DNA of 15,812 nt from Firmicutes bacterium UBA4874 (GTDB lineage Bacteria > Bacillota > Clostridia > Caldicoprobacterales > DTU083): the NCBI GenBank assembly GCA_002399435.1, contig DHDO01000112.1:12661-28472 (forward strand), given 5' to 3'. Of the stretch, positions 8,402 through 14,341 are shown piece after piece; the stretch's first letter is position 1; each line of letters starts with the position of its first letter. The notes beneath the pieces were generated by a model, which was not told the origin of the DNA, ran no database searches, and was given only the letters and a program-made list of their open reading frames with translations. A program made the translations under genes and the position numbers.

Positions 8402-8725
8402 AGGACGTCATACGGATCATGGAAAAGCTGGCACCGCCGGAGCACGCAGAATCCTGGGATAATGTGGGGCTGTTGGTTGGCAGCCGTATGTCTCCGGTCC
8501 GAAGGATTATGGTTCCCCTCGATGTGACTGCGGAGGGAATCCGTGATGTTGCCGACTATGGGTGGAGATATGGCATTGGCCACTTTCGGACATTATGCAG
8601 CGGAACGACCAGCCATGAATCGGCTAATTCAACATTTACAAAATTCAATCAATGCATTACAATATAATGTGGAAGTAATTCCATCCAGCAATTATGGGAT
8701 TTATTTTCGAAGATTAGGGGAGTAA
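8386..8725 (+). pseudogene. Nif3-family (YqfO/YbgI-like) dinuclear-metal protein gene, internally deleted and frameshifted
   Basis: From TTG 8386, seven bases after AAGGAGG, frame 1 gives a typical Nif3 N-terminus (IMEKLAPPEHAESWDNVGLL, then a predicted strand VRRIMVPLDVT) up to about residue 59 at 8562. The similarity then stops and the frame runs unrelated to 8667. In another frame, from about 8563 to the stop at 8723-8725, comes a Nif3 C-terminus: GHYAAERP, carrying the C-terminal H-x3-E metal ligands, then VEVIPSSNYGIYF. The middle of the protein is missing, including the HHP ligands; intact relatives have about 250-370 residues against roughly 113 here. I read this as a deletion that also shifted the frame. 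The role of the intact family is poorly understood. Assembly error is possible. Confidence 0.82.
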
Positions 8726-8771
8726 GCAGGTCTTATTCCTTTTTCATAATAGATAGAAGGAGGAAGCAGAC

Positions 8772-9482
8772 ATGGAACAATTGGATATGCTATGGAGATA
8801 TCAGGATTTGGATCTCCTTATGGACCAATATCTCGCGAACCAACGGAATTCCGATTCGCGTAAAAGATTATTGAAAATCAAGCGGTATCTGGTGAAACAG
8901 GATAATTATCTGGTTCGGCTGGATCGGGAAGCGCAGAGGAAAAGCAGCATTTGTGATAGAATCCGGCAGGAATGCGATACCATCCGCAGCAGTATGGAAA
9001 CAGAGCGGGAAAAGTTGTCATCCGATGAAGCTCCCACCATGGCGGAATTGGATAAAATGGAAAAAACGGGCATGGAAATGAAAGGGCAGATTTTAAAGAA
9101 GGAAGCAGCCCTGAAGCAGTTGCTCCAGGAGATGGAAACATTCCGGAAGAAGCTGGACGATATCCGGGAAAAGGTCGCCGGGGCCAAAAAAGATTATATT
9201 AATGTAAAAAAGGATTATGATGCGGAAGTTGCAAAAATGCGGCAGGAACGGGGCAAGGTAAAGGAAAAGAGGGACGGCGTGGGAGCAGGAATTGAGCCGG
9301 CTCTTCTTGCGAAATACCGAAACATCAAGGCCAGCAAGACTCCCGTTCTCTCCGTGATGGAGAACAACCAATGCGGCGGCTGTTTTATTAATCTGGCATC
9401 TTTGGTGGTACAGAAGGTGCGGAATGGGGAAAAGATCGTGGAATGTGAGAATTGTGGCAGGATCCTGTATTATAAAGGCTGA
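8772..9482 (+). CDS. C4-type zinc-ribbon coiled-coil protein (DUF164 / zf-RING_7 family)
   Basis: A 236-residue protein in two parts. Residues about 1-190 are highly charged with heptad-like leucine, isoleucine and methionine spacing, a long antiparallel coiled coil. Residues 195-236 form a zinc ribbon with C201-x2-C204 and C225-x2-C228. This is the PF02591 family, often found next to nif3-family genes in Firmicutes; relatives are linked to nucleic-acid or protein interactions, but no activity can be assigned here. ATG 8772 has AAGGAGG seven to eight bases upstream. All four cysteines and the full length are present, so this gene looks intact although its upstream neighbour is broken. Confidence 0.88.
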   Translation: MEQLDMLWRYQDLDLLMDQYLANQRNSDSRKRLLKIKRYLVKQDNYLVRLDREAQRKSSICDRIRQECDTIRSSMETEREKLSSDEAPTMAELDKMEKTGMEMKGQILKKEAALKQLLQEMETFRKKLDDIREKVAGAKKDYINVKKDYDAEVAKMRQERGKVKEKRDGVGAGIEPALLAKYRNIKASKTPVLSVMENNQCGGCFINLASLVVQKVRNGEKIVECENCGRILYYKG

Positions 9483-9503
9483 GATGAGAGGAAGAATCTG
9501 ACT

Positions 9504-9532
9504 TTGACGAAGGACGGAAAAGATGGTAATAT
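9504..9532 (+). promoter_or_regulatory. Sigma-A promoter of the RNase P RNA gene
   Basis: TTGACG (9504-9509), 17-bp spacer, TAATAT (9527-9532). Transcription would begin near 9539, about 28 nt before the P1 helix. Confidence 0.82.
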
Positions 9533-9567
9533 ACTTTTGTGACCCGAAAGGATTGCAATGACAGATG

Positions 9568-9928
9568 ACAGGTGAGGAAGCCAAATGATCGCGGCTGCCG
9601 TGAGGCAGACGAGGAAAGTCCGAGCTCCGCAGGGCAGGGTGCTGGGTAATACCCAGTGGAGGCGACTCCAAGGAAAGTGCAACAGAGAGATACCGCGCAT
9701 GGGAAGTATCTTCCATGCGTAAGGGTGGAAAGGTGAGGCAAGAGCTTACCGGCATCCAGGCGACTGGAATGGCCATGTAAACCCCATCCGGAGCAAGGCC
9801 GAATAGAGGACAGAAAGTACGGTAGCCCGCCGTGTCCCGGGAAAGGCCGCTTGAGCCTGTTGGCGACGACAGGCCTAGACAGATGATCATATCAGACAGA
9901 ACTCGGCTTATCGGCTTCGCTCACCTGT
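9568..9928 (+). ncRNA. rnpB: RNase P RNA, bacterial class A
   Basis: The catalytic RNA of RNase P, which matures tRNA 5' ends. Diagnostic conserved segments appear in order: GAGGAAAGTCCGAGCTCC near 9610, AGGAAAGTGCAACAGAGAGA near 9672, AACCCCATCCGGAGCAAGG and GCCGAATAG near 9780-9806, and the 3' conserved GACAGAACTCGGCTTATCGG near 9896-9914. The ends pair as a long P1: ACAGGTGAG-GAAGCC (9568-9582) with GGCTTC-G-CTCACCTGT (9913-9928), fifteen pairs with a single bulge. The following TTTTATT means P1 may help end transcription. The class A call rests on overall length (about 361 nt) and layout. Exact mature ends are inferred from P1. Confidence 0.95.
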
Positions 9929-9945
9929 TTTATTAAAAAAATAAA

Positions 9946-10001
9946 AGAGTCAATAAAAAAAGTATCCCATATTTCTGTGGGGTACTTTTTTTATTGGCTC
10001 T
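9946..10001. terminator. Bidirectional terminator between rnpB and the HPr-like gene
   Basis: Arms 9946-9969 and 9978-10001 pair over 24 bp with only two G-U pairs (9950/9997 and 9965/9982) around an 8-base loop. The core is GTATCCCA/TGGGGTAC flanked by seven A on one side and seven T on the other, so it can end transcription on both strands. Its right arm contains the stop codon (9991-9993) and last codons of the minus-strand HPr-like gene. Confidence 0.88.
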
Positions 10002-10230
10002 CTTTTTGAAAATGATCCAGCCGTCCTGCAAAATCCTGCGCATCTTTCCCTTTTGCAACAACCGTCAGCGGCTGGTACAGTGCCAGGGAAGCAATGCCCA
10101 TAATGCTCTTGCCGTCCACGATACCATGTTTGGCCTTGACTTTGATATCACATTGGTACTTGTCTGCCAGGGTGATAAAATCCTTAATGCCGTTCAGTGT
10201 ATCCAGGCGGACTTTTCGCTCCACTCTCAC
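9991..10230 (-). CDS. HPr-family protein lacking the phosphocarrier histidine (Crh-like logic)
   Basis: A 79-residue HPr-fold protein read from GTG 10230. The C-terminal half is typical: GIVDGKSIMGIASLAL holds the KSIMG segment around the regulatory Ser46 of HPr (here Ser42). The N-terminal GxHARPA active-site loop is absent: the corresponding stretch is VRLDTLNGIKDF, with no histidine or arginine pair, so it cannot carry phosphate in the PTS. Short HPr-like proteins of this kind are common in Clostridia, and B. subtilis Crh similarly lost His15 but kept Ser46. The start is preferred over upstream codons at 10296 and 10269 because AAAGGAGG (10248-10241) lies ten bases before it, while 10296 is upstream of the likely transcription start. 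Confidence 0.85.
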   Translation of the reverse strand: MRVERKVRLDTLNGIKDFITLADKYQCDIKVKAKHGIVDGKSIMGIASLALYQPLTVVAKGKDAQDFAGRLDHFQKESQ

Positions 10231-10258
10231 GAATTTCTTGCCTCCTTTCCGTATTTCT

Positions 10259-10276
10259 GAGGAATCCATATTCCTC
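10259..10276 (-). promoter_or_regulatory. Inverted repeat at the transcription start of the HPr-like gene
   Basis: GAGGAAT-N4-ATTCCTC, a perfect 7-bp dyad, begins about where transcription from the -10 at 10290-10285 would start. It could be an operator or a 5' mRNA hairpin; no known family is recognised. Confidence 0.4.
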
Positions 10277-10284
10277 TTTATGGT

Positions 10285-10313
10285 ATTATGACACATACAT
10301 AATCCATTTACAA
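10285..10313 (-). promoter_or_regulatory. Promoter of the HPr-like gene
   Basis: On the minus strand TTGTAA (10313-10308), a 17-bp spacer and CATAAT (10290-10285). The start site would fall near 10278, giving a leader of about 48 nt to GTG 10230. Confidence 0.65.
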
Positions 10314-10423
10314 GGAATCGAATAACAAATTATCTGCTCCTGTTTCGTGTATTTTTAACAAGCAAAAAGTTACAATTTTAAAAAATTAATACGAATCAAG
10401 ATCAATATGTATAAAGCAAAAAT

Positions 10424-10445
10424 CATCGAATACCCATCGAATACC
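10424..10445 (+). repeat. Tandem 11-bp duplication upstream of the dCMP deaminase gene
   Basis: CATCGAATACC occurs twice without a gap (10424-10434, 10435-10445). It lies just upstream of the 14-bp repeats. One copy could have arisen by slippage; a repeated activator site is an alternative. Confidence 0.6.
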
Positions 10446-10462
10446 AATAATCGTTGCTGTAA

Positions 10463-10504
10463 AATCGTGATATAATAATCGTGGCATAATAATCGTGATA
10501 TAAT
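10463..10504 (+). promoter_or_regulatory. Three tandem extended -10 promoter elements (14-bp repeat x3)
   Basis: The unit AATCGTGATATAAT is repeated three times (10463-10476, 10477-10490, 10491-10504); the middle copy has GC in place of AT, giving TGGCATAAT. Copies 1 and 3 contain TGATATAAT, a perfect extended -10 (TGN-TATAAT) that needs little or no -35. Starts would be spaced 14 bp apart near 10483, 10497 and 10511, all upstream of the TTG start of the deaminase. Confidence 0.65.
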
Positions 10505-10559
10505 AATGGAAAGTCCTTCTGAAGGTCTTGTCTGCACAAATGGAAAGGAAGATGGAGTT

Positions 10560-11081
10560 TTGAGCAAGAGAACGGATTATATCACATGGGATGAATATTT
10601 TATGGGAATTGCCCTGCTGTCCGCCAAAAGAAGCAAGGATCCTTCCACTCCGGTGGGAGCCTGCATTGTCGACAGCAAAACGAATCGGATATTGAGCATG
10701 GGGTACAACGGACTTCCCACCGGCTGTTCGGATGATGATTACCCATGGGATCGTACCGGAGAGCCGCTGAACACAAAATACCCTTATGTTGTTCATGCAG
10801 AAATGAATGCCATTTTAAATAACCGAATTGCTTCTCTGGAGGGGGCCAGGCTCTATACGACATTGTTTCCCTGCAATGAATGTACCAAGGCGATGATTCA
10901 GGCCGGGATAAAGGAGGTCATTTATCTGAGCAACAAATATCCCGAATCGGATCAGGTAAAGGCATCCCAAAAAATGCTACAGCAAACCGGTGTGAAACTG
11001 CGGCGTTTTACCTCCGGCTTGAAGCAGATAACGATTTCTTTCCTTCCGGAATCCCCGGCCGAAGGGCCATCCCGGGCGTAA
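10560..11081 (+). CDS. Deoxycytidylate (dCMP) deaminase, zinc-dependent
   Basis: Converts dCMP to dUMP, feeding dTMP synthesis; the B. subtilis relative is ComEB. The 173-residue frame has the cytidine/deoxycytidylate deaminase fold with H79-A-E81 (zinc ligand and proton-shuttling glutamate) and P104-C105-x2-C108 (zinc ligands), plus the N-terminal WDEYFMGIALLSAKRSKDPS segment of the dCMP deaminase branch. I start it at TTG 10560 (MSKRTDYITW), the usual family start, behind AAGGAAGATGGAG. An in-frame ATG at 10506 lies upstream of the last predicted transcription start and has no ribosome binding site. The last 20 or so residues are not conserved-looking. The gene is convergent with trkH, 35 bp apart, with no convincing terminator between them. 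Confidence 0.93.
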   Translation: MSKRTDYITWDEYFMGIALLSAKRSKDPSTPVGACIVDSKTNRILSMGYNGLPTGCSDDDYPWDRTGEPLNTKYPYVVHAEMNAILNNRIASLEGARLYTTLFPCNECTKAMIQAGIKEVIYLSNKYPESDQVKASQKMLQQTGVKLRRFTSGLKQITISFLPESPAEGPSRA

Positions 11082-11116
11082 AGCGTCCGGTCCGGTTTAT
11101 CCAGGGACAGGAAGGA

Positions 11117-12574
11117 TTATTTTTTCCAGAAATGCGGCATAACAAGGATCATCAGCGAATGAATTTCCAGACGGCCCAGCAGCATGCACACGGACAGCAG
11201 CCCCTTGGAGAACAGGGAGAGCTTGCTGAAGTTCTTCATGGGCCCAACGGCCGCGAAACCGGGGCCGACATTGTTCAATGTGGCCGCTACGGCAGATGCT
11301 CCGCTCATCATATCCATTCCCTGTGCCAGCAAAGCCAGTACTGCCACAAAGTAAATGACCAGGTACAGGACAATGAAGGAGGTTACCCCCTGAAGGGTTT
11401 CCTCCGGAACGGTCTGGCCTCCCAATTGCACAGGCATTACGGCTTTCGGGTGGACCAAACGGCGGAATCCCCTTTTAATGATTTTGAAAGAAAGCACGAA
11501 ACGGATGACCTTGATGCCGCCTGCCGTGGAGCCGGCACAGGAACCGATAAACATCAGCAGTATCAGGATCATTCTGCTGAAGTCCGGCCATAGATCAAAA
11601 TTCGTTGAGGAATAACCGGTGGTACTCATAATGGTCATTACCTGGAATGACGCATGTCGGATCGATTCACTGACATTGTGGAACACAGATGAGTTGATGT
11701 TGATCGCAATCATTACAATGGCACCCAGGACAATCCCCGAATACGCCTGAAACTCCCTGTCTTTCAACAGGGTTCGGAAATTTCCGTGCAATGCATTGCA
11801 ATAAAGGGAAAAATTCACCCCGGACACAAAGGTAAAAATCGTGATGATCCATTCATAGGACGGATTATGATAATGTCCGATGCTTTTGTTGTATATGGAG
11901 AATCCTCCTGTGCCCACTGTACCAAAGGTATGCACCAGGGAGTCATACACAGGCATGCCTGCTATCCGCAGTGAGATGATCTGTGCCACCGTTATGATGC
12001 CATAAACCAGGTAGAGCATTTTGGCGGTTCCCCGCATTGTGGGTCTTACCTTTCCTGCTATGGGGCCGGTGGTTTCCGCTTTATAGACCTGCAGGGTTCC
12101 GACCCTGCCGCCCATGGAGGGAAGCAGCGCCATTGTAAATGCAAGGATCCCCATACCGCCCAGCCAATGGGTAAAGGAACGCCAGAACAGAATGCCCCTT
12201 GGTACCGCTTCCACGTCGCTCAATATTGTGGAACCGGTGGTGGTGAAGCCGGAAACCGTTTCGAAATAAGCGTCCATGTAGGTGGGGACAGATCCGGAAA
12301 AGCAAAAAGGCAACGCTCCGAATGCGCAGGCAAGCACCCAGCCAAAGCCGGTTATCATGAATCCTTCTTTATAACGAATGATACCCTTCTTTGGCCGCAA
12401 TGCAGAAAGGCCAAGCAGAAGAAGCCCTGCTGCCGCCGTCAGGATCATGGACAGGGTCAATGCCCTGGCATCTCCCTGTCCATAATACAAAGCTACGCCC
12501 ATGGAGGGCAGCATACAGGCGGACTCAGTGAGAAGCAGAAGTCCCAGTGCCTTTGAGATGATGCCAAAATTCAT
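11117..12574 (-). CDS. trkH: Potassium uptake channel subunit TrkH/KtrB family
   Basis: A 485-residue membrane protein that conducts K+ (or Na+-coupled K+) inward under control of the cytoplasmic TrkA subunit. It has the four membrane-pore-membrane repeats of the superfamily, each with its filter glycine: TVSGFTTTGST, FGTVGTGGFS, IMSTTGYSST and LNNVGPGFAAVG, in that order. The length is that of full TrkH proteins, longer than the smallest KtrB proteins. ATG 12574 lies inside the end of trkA; AAAGGAGG (12589-12582) is seven bases upstream, so translation is probably coupled. The C-terminus ends shortly after the last transmembrane helix, as usual. Confidence 0.95.
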   Translation of the reverse strand: MNFGIISKALGLLLLTESACMLPSMGVALYYGQGDARALTLSMILTAAAGLLLLGLSALRPKKGIIRYKEGFMITGFGWVLACAFGALPFCFSGSVPTYMDAYFETVSGFTTTGSTILSDVEAVPRGILFWRSFTHWLGGMGILAFTMALLPSMGGRVGTLQVYKAETTGPIAGKVRPTMRGTAKMLYLVYGIITVAQIISLRIAGMPVYDSLVHTFGTVGTGGFSIYNKSIGHYHNPSYEWIITIFTFVSGVNFSLYCNALHGNFRTLLKDREFQAYSGIVLGAIVMIAININSSVFHNVSESIRHASFQVMTIMSTTGYSSTNFDLWPDFSRMILILLMFIGSCAGSTAGGIKVIRFVLSFKIIKRGFRRLVHPKAVMPVQLGGQTVPEETLQGVTSFIVLYLVIYFVAVLALLAQGMDMMSGASAVAATLNNVGPGFAAVGPMKNFSKLSLFSKGLLSVCMLLGRLEIHSLMILVMPHFWKK

Positions 12575-13925
12575 TTTTCTGCCTCCTTTCCGCTCCGCTG
12601 AAGATTTCTGTTATCCGATTGTTCTCTGTGGACCGACACAGGACGATAACCCGGTCGTCAGCGTATATTTTGTCTTCACCGTGAGGAATGATGACTTTGT
12701 CATTCCGGATAATGGTTGTAATGAGAACATCCTTCGGCAGATCCAGATCCCGTATGGGAGTATCCACTGCCGCACAGTCAGATGATATTTTCCATTCCAT
12801 TGCTTCTCCTTCGCCGCCCATCAGCAGGAACAGGGACGCGATTTTACCGCCTCTTATGAACCGCAGGATTTCACTGGCTGTAATCATGCTTGGGGTAATG
12901 GCTGCATCCACACCGATGGTTTCCACCAGGGGAATGTAATTTGCCCTGCTGACTTTGGAGATCACTTTTTTTACTCCCATCTGTTTGGCCAGAAGGGATA
13001 AAAGGACGTTTTCCTCATCAATACCGGTCAGGGTGATCAGGGCATCCATCTGCGCGACATTTTCCGCTTTCAGAACACTCAGATCGGTACCGTCTCCATT
13101 GATAACCAGTGCATTGGAAAGACTTTCGGATAATGCCCTGCATCTTGCCGGATCCTTTTCGATGATTTTTACGGAGATCCCCAGCGAAAGCAGTTTCTCA
13201 GCCAGATAGTAGGAAATTCTTCCGCCTCCAAGAATCATGACATGACTGATGTGCTTTGGCATGATGCCGATGTTTTTACAGAATTTCAGGATTCCTTTTT
13301 TCTGTCCGATGATATAAATGGTGTCTCCTGTTTGGACCACGTTTTCCCCGCTGGGGATAATCAGTTCTCCCTTTCGGATGATTGCGGCCACCAGAATATC
13401 ATCGGGGATTTCCAGATCCTTTATCTGCACCGGATTCAATTTCACCGAATCGTCAATGAACACGGATACCATCTGTACCTTGCCCTTCGCGAAGTCCTCC
13501 ACCGCGCCTGCCGGAGAATAGGTCAGCATGCGGCTGATTTCAAGGGCAGTGGACCGTTCGGGGTTGATGATATAGTCGATGCTGAGCTGTTCTTTTGTAA
13601 CCGCCCAGTCCTTTGTATATTCCGGATTCCGTATCCTGGCCACGGTGATACCGGCCCCCAGGTTTTTGGCGGAAAGACAGGCCAGCATATTTGCTTCATC
13701 ACTTTCCGTAACGGCGATGACCATGTCATTCCGGCTGATCTCCAGCTGTTTCAAGGTATTGCTGACCAGACCGTTGGACTGCATGGTCAGTACATCCAGG
13801 TTTTCATTGATTTTATTGATTACGTCTTCGTCCTTTTCCACGACCACAACTTTAAACATTTCCCGTGACAGTGTCTCGGCAATCTGATAACCGACTTTGC
13901 CGGCACCAATCACAATAATTCTCAT
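12525..13925 (-). CDS. trkA: Trk system potassium uptake regulatory protein TrkA
   Basis: A 466-residue cytoplasmic gating subunit with two RCK units. Each has an NAD(H)-binding Rossmann start, VIGAGKVG at residues 5-12 and ILGGGRIS at about 230, followed by an RCK_C subdomain (about 140-220 and 375-450). Such subunits bind nucleotides and, in several Firmicutes, RCK_C domains bind c-di-AMP; whether this one does is not visible. ATG 13925 has AGGGGGAAA upstream. The gene is first in the trkA-trkH operon and overlaps trkH by 50 bp. The final 20 residues or so, within the overlap, have no family features and may be a chance extension. Confidence 0.95.
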   Translation of the reverse strand: MRIIVIGAGKVGYQIAETLSREMFKVVVVEKDEDVINKINENLDVLTMQSNGLVSNTLKQLEISRNDMVIAVTESDEANMLACLSAKNLGAGITVARIRNPEYTKDWAVTKEQLSIDYIINPERSTALEISRMLTYSPAGAVEDFAKGKVQMVSVFIDDSVKLNPVQIKDLEIPDDILVAAIIRKGELIIPSGENVVQTGDTIYIIGQKKGILKFCKNIGIMPKHISHVMILGGGRISYYLAEKLLSLGISVKIIEKDPARCRALSESLSNALVINGDGTDLSVLKAENVAQMDALITLTGIDEENVLLSLLAKQMGVKKVISKVSRANYIPLVETIGVDAAITPSMITASEILRFIRGGKIASLFLLMGGEGEAMEWKISSDCAAVDTPIRDLDLPKDVLITTIIRNDKVIIPHGEDKIYADDRVIVLCRSTENNRITEIFSGAERRQKNEFWHHLKGTGTSASH

Positions 13926-13973
13926 TATATTTCCCCCTTGTTCTTATCCCGGTCATTCTGCGTAAAGCAAAAG

Positions 13974-14014
13974 AAAAAAAAGCTGTTTTGCCTTGTGGTT
14001 TCGTAAGGCAGAGC
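13974..14014 (-). promoter_or_regulatory. Terminator-like hairpin (possible attenuator) in the trkAH leader
   Basis: On the minus strand TGCCTT pairs with AAGGCA (14010-14005 with 13994-13989), with outer GCT/AGC pairs (14014-14012 with 13984-13982), followed directly by eight T (13981-13974). It lies between the trkA promoter and start codon. A competing helix can form between GCAAAA (13991-13986) and TTTTGC (13972-13967), which would break the terminator stem. This resembles terminator/antiterminator switching but the stem is short. Confidence 0.4.
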
Positions 14015-14022
14015 ATTATCTC

Positions 14023-14050
14023 ATTATACTCTTATTTATATTTTGATAAA
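14023..14050 (-). promoter_or_regulatory. Promoter of the trkAH operon
   Basis: Consensus TATAAT on the minus strand (14028-14023) with a weak -35, TTTATC (14050-14045), at 16-bp spacing. The leader to ATG 13925 would be about 90 nt. Confidence 0.55.
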
Positions 14051-14259
14051 TGTCATAGTTTTGCTTACAGGAGCCAATAATAGACATAGAAGGGCGTTTT
14101 ACGTGTTTATTAATGATATTCTCCGTCTTGCTCTGTATGCCTCATAATCTTTATATACATGAGTGAGGATTCTGTATTTTATGATCCATTGCTTTATTTG
14201 TCATATTTATTTGTCATGGGTTCATTGATGTAAAGTGGGTTATATAAATAACAGAGTCC
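14051..14259. other. AT-rich intergenic stretch without a recognisable gene
   Basis: Between the divergent trkA and csoR promoters. I see no coding frame with a ribosome binding site, no tRNA and no riboswitch family I know. It contains the 13-bp tandem duplication listed separately and a small dyad GTTAT-N4-ATAAC (14239-14252) just upstream of the csoR -35. Confidence 0.6.
14193..14217 (+). repeat. Tandem duplication of TTTATTTGTCAT
   Basis: The 12-mer occurs at 14193-14204 and 14206-14217, a 13-bp period, in the trkA-csoR intergenic region. It is about 45 bp upstream of the csoR -35 and has no identified role. Confidence 0.55.
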
Positions 14260-14287
14260 TTGACAGGGGGAAAATGTGGTGTATAAT
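14260..14287 (+). promoter_or_regulatory. csoR-copA promoter
   Basis: Consensus TTGACA (14260-14265), 16-bp spacer, consensus TATAAT (14282-14287). A promoter this strong needs repression, consistent with the overlapping CsoR operator. It also excludes an in-frame upstream csoR ATG at 14276. Confidence 0.9.
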
Positions 14288-14292
14288 GAAAG

Positions 14293-14318
14293 TAGCCCAC
14301 CGCACGGGGGGTGGGATA
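14293..14318 (+). promoter_or_regulatory. CsoR operator over the transcription start
   Basis: TAGCCCACC (14293-14301) and GGGTGGGATA (14309-14318) form a GC-rich pseudo-inverted repeat flanked by TA steps. This is the form of CsoR operators as I recall them from M. tuberculosis (TAGCCCACC ... GGTGGGATA). It covers the expected +1, so apo-CsoR would block initiation and Cu(I) would release it. Confidence 0.8.
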
Positions 14319-14341
14319 AAGAAACAAGAGGAGGGATCGAT

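Noticed and set aside
8386..8667. Short Nif3-like frame as an intact small protein
   Set aside because: The second half is out-of-frame translation of the Nif3 C-terminal coding region, so it is better explained as a deletion remnant.
9093..9890. 265-codon minus-strand frame across the zinc-ribbon gene and RNase P RNA
   Set aside because: It runs antisense through a structural RNA and a conserved gene; it has no family features.
10231..10296. Longer start for the HPr-like gene
   Set aside because: Overlaps the predicted promoter and start site; the AAAGGAGG site serves GTG 10230.
10463..10504. CRISPR array
   Set aside because: The units are contiguous 14-bp tandem copies without spacers, and no cas genes are present.
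11040..11116. Terminator between the dCMP deaminase gene and trkH
   Set aside because: Only short GC-rich pairings are visible, and none is followed by a T tract in a convincing way.
13926..14050. c-di-AMP (ydaO-type) riboswitch in front of trkA
   Set aside because: The leader is about 90 nt and lacks the conserved segments of that class.
14276..14341. Upstream in-frame ATG for csoR
   Set aside because: It lies inside the consensus promoter and would precede the transcription start.
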